Of a DNA stretch of 64,000 bases, positions 48,447-60,437 are shown in pieces. Origin of the DNA: Nymphaea colorata (Eukaryota; Streptophyta; Magnoliopsida; Nymphaeales; Nymphaeaceae). Numbering within the stretch: position 1 is the stretch's first letter; each line of letters starts with the position of its first letter. The stretch lies in contig NC_045143.1 in the NCBI RefSeq assembly GCF_008831285.2, positions 23,874,302 to 23,938,301 of the forward strand, in the 5' to 3' direction. The position numbers and the translations under genes are program-made. The notes below the pieces were generated by a model. The model ran no database searches and was not told the origin of the DNA. It saw nothing but the letters and a program-made list of their open reading frames with translations.

Positions 48447-48851
48447 TATTCCCCCAAGTCTGAATCTGCTTCTTTTTTTTGCTTATTTTCCACTTGCTTT
48501 CAGTGTCTTTGGTTATGTTTTTGTTTACTTGTAACAGAGCACCCTCCCATCGATCCCAAGTGCATATAAGGGATTCAGTGTTTTAGGTGGTCGGCAATTG
48601 AATCCTGTAAGAGGCCTCGGCGATCCTATGTAAGTAAAGTTGTGATTTCTTTCCAAACGCCTTTGCTTACATCGCTCTTGTGATCAATGCAATTTATGCC
48701 CATTGCAAGAGCATCTCTCAAATTTCCTTGCGATCTTTGATTTTTTGCGCCCGCATTATTTTCATGTCTTCCTCAAACTCTTGAGCCTTTAGGCTTACGG
48801 TGAAGGTGCTATTGTTGGGCCGCACGGGCCGAAGAAAGTCAACCTGTGACA
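48447..48851 (+). repeat. 3' LTR of the chromovirus
   Basis: This 405-bp copy begins TATTCCCC, so the terminal TG has mutated to TA, and ends TGTGACA. Confidence 0.88.
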
Positions 48852-50699
48852 GACACTATATAGACTAATTTTATGATAAAAAGACATTTAGTAAATGGTG
48901 ATAAGCAGTCAGACAAAACAAATTGCGATAAAGAAACTACAAGATTCATTTTACGATACACTCAAATAAAATTGTGTTTACAAGGATGTGATAAGCACTC
49001 GAAAAAATTAAGTGCGACAATGACACTGTATGAACTGGTTTAACGAATAAAAAGTGTTTACTAAGGGGGAAAAACAGTCAGACAAAACATATTGCGATAA
49101 TGCAACTGCTGGATTCATTGTACGATATGCTCAAATAAAAAATGTTTATAAGGATGCGATAAGCACTTGAAAAAATTAAATACTACAACGACATTGTATG
49201 AACTAGTTTTATGAAGAAGCAGTGTTTACTAAGTGGCGATAAGCAGTCAGAGAAAAAATTAAGCGATGCTGCAACTGTAGGATTCATTTTACGATACACT
49301 CAAATAAAATCGTGTTCACAAGAACGCAATAAGCACAAAAAGTCGTGCGATAATGCAACTTCATGATTCGTTTTACGATACATTCAAGTAAAATCATGTT
49401 TACAAGGACATGATAAGCACTCAAAAAAATTAAATACGACAACAACATTGTCTGGATTGTTTTGACGATAAAAAGGTGTTTACCAAGAGGTGATAAGCAG
49501 TCGTACTAAGCAGATTGCAACAATGCAACTACATGATTCGCTTTACGATACACTTAGATAAAATCATGTTTACTAGGATGCAATAAGCTCTCTGAAAAAT
49601 TAAATGTGACAACGACACTATATGGATTAGCTTTGCGACTAAAATGTGTTTACTAAGGGGCAATGAGCACTTAGACAAAACAGATTGCGATAAAGCAACT
49701 ATAGGATTCGTTTTACGATACACTCAAATAAAATTATGTTTATAAGGATGTGCTAAGCATTTAGAAAAATTAAATTTGACAATGACACTATATGATTTGT
49801 TTTAACGATACAAAGGCACTTTCTAAGAGAAAGTCGGATAAAACATATTGTGATAATGGGATTGCAAGGTTCATTTTACGATGCACTCAAATAAAATCAT
49901 ATTTACAAGGATGTTAAAAGCACAAAAAAAATGAGTGATAATGAAATTGCATGATTCATTTAAAGATACACTCAAATAAAGTTGTCTTTGCAAGGACGTG
50001 ATAAACATTCATAAAAAACTAAATGTGACAAGACAATGTATAGAATGGTTTTATGATCAAAAGGCATTTACTAAGGGACAACAAGCAGTCAAACAAATGA
50101 GATTGCGATAACGTGACTGCAAGACTCTTTTTACAATACACTCAAATTAAATCTTGTTTACAAGGACACGATAAGCTCAAAAAATTGTGCGATAATGCAG
50201 CTGCATAATTCGTTTTACGATACACTCAAGTAAATCATGTTTACAGGCAATTGAACAAAACAAGTGCGATAATGCAACTACAATCTTTGTTTTATGATAC
50301 ACTCAAACAAAATCGTGTTTAGGACGTGATAAACACTCAAAAAATTAAATGCAATGACGACATTGTACAAAGTGGTTTTACGATAAAAAGGCGTTTACTA
50401 AAAGGTGATAAGTTGTTAGACAAAACGGATTGCAATAATGCAAGTACATGATTCGCTTTACAATACACACTCAAATAAAATTATGTTTATAAGGATGCAC
50501 TAAGCATTCAGAAAAATTAAATTTGACAATGACACCATATGGGTTGTTTTTATGATATAAAGGCATTTTCTAAGATGGAATAAGAAGTCAGATACAATAT
50601 ATTGCGATAATGCAATTGCAAGATTCGTTTTACGATGCACTCAAATAAAATCATGTTTATTAGGATGTTAAAAACACACAAAAATGAGCGATAATGACA
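48852..50699. repeat. Satellite array, right part, with full and half-length monomers
   Basis: Homologous landmarks (GCGATAATGCAACT or variants) occur near 48921, 49091, 49257, 49338, 49512, 49682, 49845, 49928, 50100, 50185, 50260, 50427, 50598 and 50683. Spacings fall into two classes, about 163-174 and about 75-85 bp. In most short units AAGCACAAAAA is joined directly to GCGATAATG, skipping the half that normally contains the AAATNCGACAAC block. The array ends where CACTA transposase sequence begins. Confidence 0.9.
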
Positions 50700-50753
50700 T
50701 TGTGTTATGTCTTTTAGCCTTCGGGCCATAGGAGGAATTGCCTAATTTCCCCT

Positions 50754-52010
50754 TTGTTCTTGAAATTGTTGCCCCATTTATTATCAAACTATCATTCTGT
50801 TGATAGAATGGTAACAAAGAAGGTAAATGTCATGCTAATCAAATTGTGTGAGCTTTTTAGAAAGTTATGTATGAATATTGTAATGAACAATAACTTGCAA
50901 CAAATGGAAGAACAAATTACACTGACATTATATATTCCACCAATATCTTTTGATATCATGGTTCATTTAATAATCTACTTAGGATATGAAGTTCATTTAG
51001 GTGGACCAATCTAATATCATTGACGTACCCTACTGAGATGTGCATAATTTTAAAACTCAAAAGGTTAAATGCATATTCATACTGATTTTTAATTTTGTGT
51101 TTTACACATTGTAGGCACTCATTGAGGACAAAGAATTATATAGACAATATAAGCAACCATAAGGTCCTCTTGCAGAAGGATATTGGTAGATAAATGTTTG
51201 ACATTTTATTCAACATATTATCAGGGTGTAAAGATAAGATTTAGCATACTAAAAAGGAATAATGAAGAAGTTGTTGTATATGTAGAAAATGAATCTATTG
51301 TGATTGGAACAAGTTGTCCATTAAGGGTATTCGAGTTGTTTTGTTCACTCTGAACACCTTAACCTATCAACAAGTGTATATTTACATACCATTGAATCAT
51401 ACGGTAGTGGAACCATATCTTGAACAATAACATAAGTTGCATTTACATATATTAATTTGTTTATTAAATATATATTCTATATGTCAATTAACTTATATGT
51501 ATTTTTGTAGGTATCACTTGAGGTGGTTAGGCGTTAATGCTCCAAAGACTATGATATTGAATGTGTTCATAAAAAAACATTTCTAGATTAACTTCAAAAC
51601 ATTATATGTTTAGATACCTTATAAGTGTTAACTTAATTTATTGAATCAAGTCTCTTGAATCTAATAGACATATCGTCATTCTCATAGTTTGTCAACTATG
51701 TGACAATAAAAGTCCAGATATCCCATAAGACGTTGTATGGTTTTCAATTCTTGAACACAAATGCATTGAGATATAAAGGTCTTATAGCTAATAGGTTCAG
51801 GTTTTATATAAGAGACAAAGATTAAAAAAAATATGAAATACCAAAATATTGATGCATTTGTTCATGCACAGATTTATAATTTTTTAATACAAGAGATAAA
51901 AACTCATTAATGGTTGAAGTTATATATTATGGATTTCTTGCATATACTATTGATGTCAATTACAACAATAAGCTAAAATATGTTTTATGCAAATGTAAAT
52001 GGTAAGATAT
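50754..52010 (+). pseudogene. CACTA transposase C-terminal remnant (DUF4218 and DUF4216)
   Basis: The frame at 50754-51014 contains LCELFRKLCMNIV and TLYIPPISFDIMVHLIIYLG, ending EVHLGGPI, a clear DUF4218. EGYW at about 51178 corresponds to the conserved EGSIAEGY segment, interrupted by a stop. DUF4216 reads FRFYIRDKD near 51800 and SLMVEVIYYGFLAYTIDVNY with KYVLCKCKW near 51905-52000. Stops and shifts occur between blocks. Confidence 0.72.
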
Positions 52011-52649
52011 ACTTAATTCACATGACTGAAGCATTAAACAAGATAAGTTTAGGTTTATATGTATGAACATCAACTTTACATGTATGAAAGAGAAACCTTT
52101 TGTCCTAGCTTCTTAAGCACATAAGTTCTTTATGTAAAAGAGCTATAGAAAATAATTGGTATGTTGTTATTAAAATAAACTCTAGAGAACTATATGATAT
52201 TTTATGAAAATAATAATTACGATATAGATCTACACAGCTCACCAAGTGTTGTTGTTGATAATGTTGATGATGATATGACTTGGGTTAGCAAGGATGTATA
52301 AGAGTTTGTGATTAATGATCCATCCAAGAATAATTGGTATGTTTTTTTATATATTATTGTTTAAACAATTTACTCATGATGTTCAGCTTGACACATTACA
52401 TGTAAATACATCTCAAAGTGCTCTTTGTTGGATTTATTCATTGTTTTATTCATATCTCTCTATCTAAGCAGAATAAGTTGTTTATCTAACATTTTCTTGT
52501 TTTATATTTGTTGTATTTTATATGGTTTATCAACAACAATTTACACCATTGACTTTTGATATCACAAAAAAAGATGCTTAGAATGAAGCTAGTTCAATTT
52601 TATGTAAACAAAGTTGCAAAATATATGAGTTGTTTTTATTGTCTTTACT

Positions 52650-53576
52650 AACCACTTTTTATAGCACCTATAGGTTAAAGTGCCTCCAAAATGATTGGAA
52701 CTCTAGACACTACAATGTTAAAGAGTGGCTAAAGGCACATGCTTCATGTGAACAAGTATAGTCAGTTAATCAGCATGAAGCACAATGGTTGACAGCATAC
52801 ATCGAAACCCACACTATTGACTTTTGATGAATAGATATTATTGATCAACTCATTTAAGGAAGAGCTTTGGCAGTGTGTGCAAGAAATTAATGTGTTCCAC
52901 TATCCAGAATAGTTAACATCTAATATCAGCTTTTATGTGTTCAAAATAAGAGTAATTTGATATTGAGCAAAACCAGAAGGTTTGAGTACAAAAGTGGGTA
53001 ATGAATGAATATACATGCTACCTCAAAAATTGGAGGTATCAATTGACAAAACTATTTAAACAGTTGCATACGAATGAATTGCATTGCAAGTATATTCCAT
53101 ATGATAAGTGGGAATTAATTATGAAGTTTCTTGATGAAGCTAAGTCAAAGCTATGCATTTCTTCTATAAAGTTATTAAATTCATTCATATCATAAATTTT
53201 AGTGAAGATATGCAAGCTATCATATTAGATATTTGGTGTAGTAGGAAATTAATGAAAGAAATGCATGTGTGCATACAATGCAAAAGTACCAACGCGCCAT
53301 AGGTACATAGAGCTTTGTATGATTTAAGGTAAAAATGTATTTTTTCGTTGAAATTATTACAAAGTGTATATATATCTATATATATATATATTAAACTATA
53401 AATGAATGAGATAAACACATTATCTGTTCTCTTGTACCATTTACAAAAGATAGACCAGAACCCTTATGTGCTTAAGTTTTCTATTACAACTCGAAATAAC
53501 ACCAATGCAAGCTATTCTAACCTAAAACCAACAATGCCATTGTAAGCATTATGCACATTTATTTGTCATTTTCAGG

Positions 53577-53613
<37 letters not shown>

Positions 53614-53900
53614 ATGTATATATATTCACTTTGTATGTATTATTTGATAGAAAAAATTGAAAGAAATGGCAGCTAACTTTCTCTAAGGAGCATCTAATTC
53701 ATCTGGAAACAACAATGTGCTATCTCAAGTGATGAGAGAAGATAGACATAGTCGGGTACATGTGGTAGGGCTAGGTGTGAAGCCTTCATAGTTCTCTAGT
53801 GTAAACTTGTCCATCAATATGCAGTATTTCAAGATCAAATCAATAATTTAGAAAGAAAAATAACTGTGCTTGGGGATAAATGCATTGGATGGATGAGCTC
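52650..53900 (+). pseudogene. Transposase_24-like remnant
   Basis: The frame at 53001-53195 reads NEYTCYLKNWRYQL and YIPYDKWELIMKFLDEAKSK, matching the tryptophan-rich Transposase_24 pattern. Further downstream REDRHSRVHVVGLGVKPS (about 53730) and FQDQINNLERKITVLGDK (about 53830) match its C-terminal end and coiled coil. Microsatellites of TA (53370-53390) and TG/TA (53580-53630) interrupt the region. Confidence 0.6.
53580..53630. repeat. TA/TG compound microsatellite
   Basis: TATATATATA passes into (TG)n and back to TATATATA. Confidence 0.85.
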
Positions 53901-54099
53901 AATGCCAAATGTGTAAATCCCTAGAAGTTACAACCAAAATGAAGGGATAAGATTTGAAAATCTTTCCTGTTAAGATAAGGAGAAGTATCAGTTAGTTTTG
54001 ATAAACTATTCACTTGCATAGATCAATCTCTACCTTCCCATCTTCTTACCAGCATGTTATCACCAAAAGCTGCAAGTGTCGGTTGAACTCCTACTGTTT

Positions 54100-55100
54100 A
54101 TTCATTTGATCACTTGACAATTTGGAGGTAAGGAGAAGAAGGTTGGCATGTCATCCAAGGTAAGCTTTCCTCTCCAGCTCAAGTTCTTTTGTTTCTTCAA
54201 AACTTTTCTTCTTCTGATATCTTTTTTGTTACTTATTCTTTCTTTCATATAATTTGATCACTGAACAAAGAAAGGAAGAGCAAGACCTTCCTTTGAAGAT
54301 GAGTTTGAGTGTTTCTTCTGTTCTTCTTTTATTTTATGTATTCTTTTTTTACACATCTAATTCTCCTTTACTTCTTCAATGGCTTTTTGTATTTGATTAC
54401 ATGATTAAAATCAAAGAGAAATAAAAGGTTGAAGGAAACTAGCCGGCCATTCAAGGTGAGTTGAGGGTATGTCTTCTCCTTTTTGTTCTTCTTTTTCTTC
54501 TCTATTCCACGTCTTACTCTTCTATTTCTTTTTCTTTAGCTCTTCTTCAAATTTTTATTTTGAACTTCAAGTTGCATGTTAGGGATTGAAAAAAAAAAGA
54601 TCTAGAAGAGGCTTCATCATACCTAAGTTTGATAGAAGAAAAGAGGATGAAAGTAGAGAAAAACATCCTTAAGGTGAGTCAAGTATCTCTCACTTCTCCC
54701 TCCCTTTTTTCTAAATCTCATTTTCACTCTCTCACTTCTCGGTTTTTGTATGTCTCATGTTCCCTTTAAATTTTACCTTTCTCAAGTTCTATTTTAGTTT
54801 TCCACAGTTTTGCTTTTTTTCTTTTGCTTCTTCTCTACTACAATCCTGGAAAGAAATATGGAGAAAGAGAAGAACTAGCAGAGAGGAGCAGCATATCCCT
54901 CACAGCACATATGAAGAAGGCATCTCTACCTCTCTTTTATTTTCTCTCTCCTTTTTTTCTTCTTTTGTTCTTCCTTCATTCCATTCTATGCACATTCCCT
55001 TGCAACCCTTCTTTGTCTCCTCCTATTTTAGCAATTCACATTAGTTCCTCATCAATGTTATGTGTTTTCATATCTTTGATATGTTGAACACATGTAGATA
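54100..55100 (+). repeat. Degenerate repeated modules with splice-donor-like sites
   Basis: A purine-rich segment, an AAGGTRAG site and a pyrimidine-rich segment rich in TTCTTC recur, with the donor-like sites at 54160, 54456 and 54674. The modules are only loosely similar. Open frames at 54757-55087 are pyrimidine-rich and lack motifs. No gene is claimed. Confidence 0.4.
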
Positions 55101-55899
55101 CATGAATTTATTTTCTTAGTCATATTCGTGACCTAGTGTAGATCACTTTGTTACTTTAACATTTGATATGTATTCTTTCTAGGTTGCATTATTGATATTT
55201 ATGGTGGATGAGTTCTTTTTGGGTGATGCTTATTCTTTTAATTGTTAGTTTAATTTTACCACATGTTTGGCTTGTTTACATGAAGTCAATCCCTTCTTTC
55301 TCCATGGAAAAGATATCTTTATATAATCAGTTAAAGTGATAAAGCATTAATTCTAACTAATCAAAATCTTGCAATGAGGGCTTCAGTGAAAGAAGTTTTT
55401 TGCAACTACATTGCACAAATGCTGCAATTGACACATATTTCAAAAAACACCAACATATATTGGTGACCTATGTAAGCGTAGTTGTCACTTTAAACAACTG
55501 TGGGACATGTACTTTTTTAAGTCATAATGCACTGAACAATTTGAAAATAGATATAATAAAATGATAAGGTTATATCTCAGGTTGGAAAACATTGAATGAG
55601 CTACAAACTTATGAAAAGAAAGAGACGTAATATAAACCCTATTGTAGCAATGTTTTTATGGCAAAAATGTCTAAAACCTAGTAAGGTAAAAAACATGAAT
55701 AGTTAATACAAACTGGATGAATGAACATATTTAATGAATTTATCATAAAATATGGTGAGACCATTGGTAGAAAACAATACTATAAAAAAAGTAAGATTTC
55801 AAAATGAATAATGAAATTCTACTTAATAAGACATAACGTTTTATGGAACATTATTTTTGAGATATGTTTGTGACAATGATGCTTTTTCACTGCTTTACT

Positions 55900-56750
55900 C
55901 AGCCAACTTGATGGTGAGGTTAAAGTATATATTGTGAGCTTGGTAATGGAAGGTGAACATATATATAAAGCTGACCCAATTGATAAGGAATGCATAATTT
56001 CATATGATATGAAGAACCAACATTTCTAAAGTTGTCAAACCAAACTATTCGAATCTTTGGGTCTTGTATGTCACCATATGCTTATAGTACTTATCACAGA
56101 AAAAGTATATAAACTACCGCATGCTTATACACTTATAAGATGGACTATACAGGCAAAAAAAGGTGTGAACCTTTCAACTAGCGAAGCATAACTAAATGCA
56201 AAACCATCCTCGCTAATAAAGAAAAGTATCCTTCATTGGAAGGCAAACAATTGTATTTGAAACATGATGTGTTAAATAGATGTGACGAATTATTTGCAAC
56301 ATTTGAAAAATATAAAAATTAATCACCTAGAGTCAATTAACAAAATGTCAAGTGTGTCAACGCTATGGGTGATCACAGTGAGCATCAAAGTGTGAATAAA
56401 ATGCAAGGTCCTAACCATTCATGTGCAAAAGAAGTTATGAGTGAATTCTTTTAGGCATCCATGAAAGTAAATTGTATAGACATTGTACAGCTTGTGGTCT
56501 ACATGAACATTATTCTTATATATGTAGTTTAAGCATGAAGGCAAGGTAAAGTTGCATACTTCATGTATATAAAAACTTCATAAACATAGTACTAGGACTT
56601 ATTTGATGTCTTTATAGAAAACTTCAATTGATGGAGAGATTGTGGGATGACAAGTGTGCCATTCATGTAGAGAAACTAACCATAATAAACAGAATTATTC
56701 AAAATTAAAATATGCAGCAAGTAATGACATGTTTGTAGATGTTTTCAATA
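55900..56750 (+). pseudogene. FAR1/MULE-like transposase remnant with SWIM zinc finger
   Basis: From 55922 one frame reads KVYIVSLVMEGEHIYKADP and IDKECIISYDMKNQHF, a stop, then SCQTKLFESLGLVCHHML, IVLITEKVYKLPHAYTLIRW and TIQAKKGVN (to about 56170). This is the order seen in FAR1/FHY3-type proteins, which derive from Mutator transposases: a SWIM finger ending C-x-H, then LP-x-x-Y-x-x-x-RW. Near 56660 CHSCRETNHNKQNY looks like a C-terminal zinc knuckle whose last cysteine is tyrosine. The upstream catalytic part was not recognised. It is a decayed transposon rather than a working FAR1 gene, because of stops and missing domains. Confidence 0.65.
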
Positions 56751-59700
56751 TAAATCACCAATATAGAACCAATACTTAATTGAATTGATATTGCTATGTA
56801 AGCACTTAAATGACATAGCACATGTTTGTTGCACTCACACAGTAATTCTTGCACTCACACAAAAAATGTATTTTCATGTGTAGGGGCGAGTGGTCCTTCA
56901 TGATGTTGATATTGCTAGATCTCTTGCTACACATTGATATTGCTACATAAATAACCAAAATAAATTTAACATTCTATTTTATTCTTGAATAAAATATCAT
57001 TTACAGTTAGTGAACATTAGGCTAAAATTCTTAATAGAAAATACTAACTGAATCTCCCTAAGTGTGATGCAAAATATGCCAATGCAGTTTACACTTTTTC
57101 CAACTTTGTAATAATATCATTACTCAAGTTGAAGGGGGAGCAAAAGCCATGAAAGCTTTTGCCATACTAGATTATGATAATGTAGTGTTACTAATGTGTG
57201 TTATATTAGAGTGTTTTGTATAGTTGTTGAATGTTTTGTATAATTGTTAATGCAATGTTATATTTGAATGTTTATGCTACTGTTGATGCTAAGGTATTGA
57301 TATGTATGTGGAAATTCAATGAGCAGAGAACAATGGTGAGAAAAATGTACATGATAAGTAAGTGACAGCCAAGTGGTTGTTTGAATTATGAAACAAACAA
57401 GTTAAAGGTTGTTCAACCACCATTTAAATTTTATGTATGTATAGGGTGTGCTTGCTTTATTCATGGTTCCAAGGATTGCAGAAAAAGAAAAAAAAAATGT
57501 AATGTGATTGATGAAGAGGATGAAATGGCGAGTCACCTTCTTTTTTGTTCCAAGCTCGGCATTCTAGGGGATGGAAGAACATGCACAAACATCATTTGCA
57601 TGACCTGCATTCGCATTGATGCATAATTTACAAAATATACATTTAGCAAACATGATTTGTGAATCAAATGTCCTCTCACATAACATCTTATGGTTTAACC
57701 TTTTGATGATAGGGCTGATGAAAATTTTTGATGGATTGTAGTTCTTATAAAATATAGACTGACCTCCCAATGAAACACAACTCTTAAGTTATAGCATTCT
57801 ACCCACTAAGCTGTCCAATGGGGCTGGTATGGTGGTCAAAATTTGCACTTGCCATGAAAAGGTAAGAAAAACATGTGATTATAATAAAAAGAAGTTTTTC
57901 TAGCAATACAATTAGAAAGACAAAATCATAAAAGGAGCAATGTATTGACTGTTAGATGCATTCCCAATATCAAAGAAGTTTATAGTAGACAATTTAATAT
58001 AACTGTACATTTCATAAAATGTGATGTCTTTTCCCTTCACCTTAAACATGTAGACCTCACGATTACATATAAAATTTACATAAAAGTATTGCAAGTGTAA
58101 GAGAGATAGAGTGAATTAATTATATGTCTCAATGTTGTTACACATACAAGCATTATCTCCTACTCATATTTATACTGATATTTACAATATTTAGACTGTT
58201 TATGCGTTCAATTATTTATTCATCATGGCGCAGTGTATGGTAGCTCCATCATCACATATAGTCAATTCTTCGAGTTTTTTACTCATATTAAGTATCTCTT
58301 TTCATGCATTCTCCAGTTTGTTGATAAAAATGTAGGTTGTCTTCTTTTGACATATGCATACCATATATATTACATTGCCATTGAAAAAAATTGAAACAGA
58401 TAGCTAGTCGATAGCAATTAGAAATACCATTAAACAATTTAAATCATATTACTTAATTGTCACACCTGTAAAAAAGTCTCTCTAACTTTCGACCATGTCT
58501 TATTGTACAAATTGATAAATAGCTCACAATTACAGCGACAATTTCAACAACCAAAGGCACCTCCCATTCAACAATGTTATTAAATACTAAATAAACATAG
58601 ATTATCTTAAAATAAAAAAGTTTGTCCCGATCAATAAATATAGCTCATCAAAATCAACCCATAGTCCAAAATAATGAAGAAGAGCAGCTCATTCCAATCA
58701 GTATATTCATCGAGAACTGTAATGATCCATACACATCAAGTTAAAGGTACATTATGTGTTCATAATTGAGAAGATGGAGTTTCATCTAATTCATTCAAGT
58801 AATGGTAGTATATTTCTTGACCTCATATAGCAAGGCTTTGGTCAAGTTAATATACCATGACATATGAAGTTTCCTTAGTAAACAATGTATAGGATGAACT
58901 GCTACCTTGAATGTGACAAGTAAAATATTTTTTTAAGTTACTTGTGCTACTCTATGAACCATATCTTCAATTTAAACTTATAAAATGTGATCATTGTTAG
59001 GAGATTTTATTCAGATTAATGTAGACAATAGTGATAAAGAAGAGCAGCACATTCATGTGGAGAGTCTATCATTTCCATGATGATTCTATCTAGTTACAAG
59101 TCCATGAACACATGAAGTTCCTCCCTAATATTTATACAGAATATATACACATATATTGTTGATTTTGAGCTTGGAACTATGACTATACAAAGAGGACCAT
59201 GAAATGAAGGACATAACTTGCTTTTTGTTATTTTTGACCAACTTTAGAGCCTATATGTTTTGAATGACAATTTAACTTGTATATTATATCATATTCTTTT
59301 TCTCCACATAATGTTATTGGGAAGCATTAAAATGCTACAAATGGAGGACAAGCACTACAGCAAGGATAAAAAATTTGCTCTAACTCTCATATATACAATT
59401 TACAATTTTCAAATCCTTGCAGTAGTTATTCACGGTTCTTGTATGTACTAAATCAGTTTAGTAGGAATCTATCTATAGAACCAATTTTGGGAGAACACAT
59501 TGTAAAAGAAGATTGATATAATTTCAAGTAACCATTCACCATTTTGCTTTAAAGTTCAGACTAGAATACTTATAAAGGTAAATTAAAATGATTCAAAGAT
59601 GTCAATGATAGACAGCAATTGGGGGAAGGTGCCTGCTGGACAATGTGTCCTCAACAGCAGCAGGGAGGATGGGTCGATAGGGGCAGCAACCTCAGTAGCA

Positions 59701-59928
59701 CGGAGATATGCACATATGATGGGTTTAACAGGGAAAGGGGGAAAGGCATGAAAGAGATGAGAGAGAGTGGGCAGAGGAAAATAGATAAAAAAAGTTAGAT
59801 TTTGTTACAAGTTGCCCGCCTAATGAGCCAGACATTGATATCAGTTGGTCGGTGTCTTTTGATTGAACCACTCATATCGATGAGTCAGATTGATTTGCTT
59901 ATTGAGTTAAATCCAGATATCCTCTCTC

Positions 59929-59960
<32 letters not shown>
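56751..59960. other. Unassigned AT-rich DNA
   Basis: No supported gene. The frame at 57381-57626 is cysteine-rich (YVCIGCACFIHGSKDCRKRK) but matches nothing I recognise and is short; it could belong to the preceding transposon remnant. A TA microsatellite lies at about 59934-59959. Confidence 0.45.
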
Positions 59961-59962
<2 letters not shown>

Positions 59963-60437
59963 TAATTGGTGACCCTGACTATCTAAAGTCTCTCATCCAT
60001 CTTAATAGGTCATTCATTCGAAGCAGATGGATAGTTGAAAGAAAAACAAAAAGAAAAAAAATGTGAACTGATACTAGATGATAATGTATTCATGTTCTTG
60101 TTTTTATTTTAACCATCCGTTATATTGGATCACACAATCCTAATTAGATGTTTGGGTGATTCTATTCAGAGTCACCATTCAATTTTCCTATATATATATA
60201 ATTGGTGCCTCTAGCTTTTTAGGGTCACCTAATACTCTAAACAAGGTCGTCCATCTCAATTAGATGAATGATGGAGAGAAAAAATAAAGAGAAAACTAAT
60301 ATTAAATGATGAAAATGTTCATCACACTTTTTCTCCTTGTTTGTCTTTTAACCATCTATCATATTGAAGGGAATAACCTTAATTAGATAGCTGGGCAACT
60401 CTGAAAAGACAAAGTCACCGTTCAATTTTCTTATAAA
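59963..60437. repeat. Tandem pair of about 235-bp MITE-like units
   Basis: Two units (about 59963-60190 and 60200-60437) share ATTGGTG near the start, a CATC...TAGRTGRATG segment, TTTTAACCATCYRTYATATTG and a common end AGTCACCRTTCAATTTTCYTATA. Each end carries GTGAC/GTCAC motifs, suggesting terminal inverted repeats. Identity is moderate. Confidence 0.55.

Larger units (their letters stand above)
43441..48851 (+). mobile_element. Gypsy chromovirus inserted into the satellite array
   Basis: LTRs lie at 43441-43816 (376 bp) and 48447-48851 (405 bp). The 5' LTR is followed by an initiator-Met primer site; a purine tract (TTTGAAGGGGGGAGCC) precedes the 3' LTR. Gag, protease, reverse transcriptase, RNase H, integrase and a chromodomain occur in Gypsy order. 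GACAT before and GACAC after the element fit a 5-bp target duplication with one mismatch, and the satellite continues in phase across the element. Many in-frame stops show inactivity. Confidence 0.92.
50700..53900 (+). mobile_element. Second CACTA remnant, plus strand, truncated at 5' end
   Basis: The plus strand carries the C-terminal half of a CACTA transposase and a downstream Transposase_24-like protein. It starts abruptly at the satellite junction, so the N-terminal domains are missing. It is oriented opposite to the element at 29-34 kb and differs enough in sequence to be a separate copy. Confidence 0.75.

Noticed and set aside
42484-50699. CRISPR-like or other regular repeat-spacer array
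   Set aside because: The whole monomer is repeated without unique spacers, in a plant nuclear context; it is a satellite.
54757-55087. Two overlapping pyrimidine-rich open frames
   Set aside because: Low-complexity TTC/CTT sequence with no conserved segment.
57381-57626. Cysteine-rich 81-codon frame as a new small secreted protein
   Set aside because: No signal peptide, no homologue recognised, and it lies next to a decayed transposon; chance or transposon remnant is more likely.
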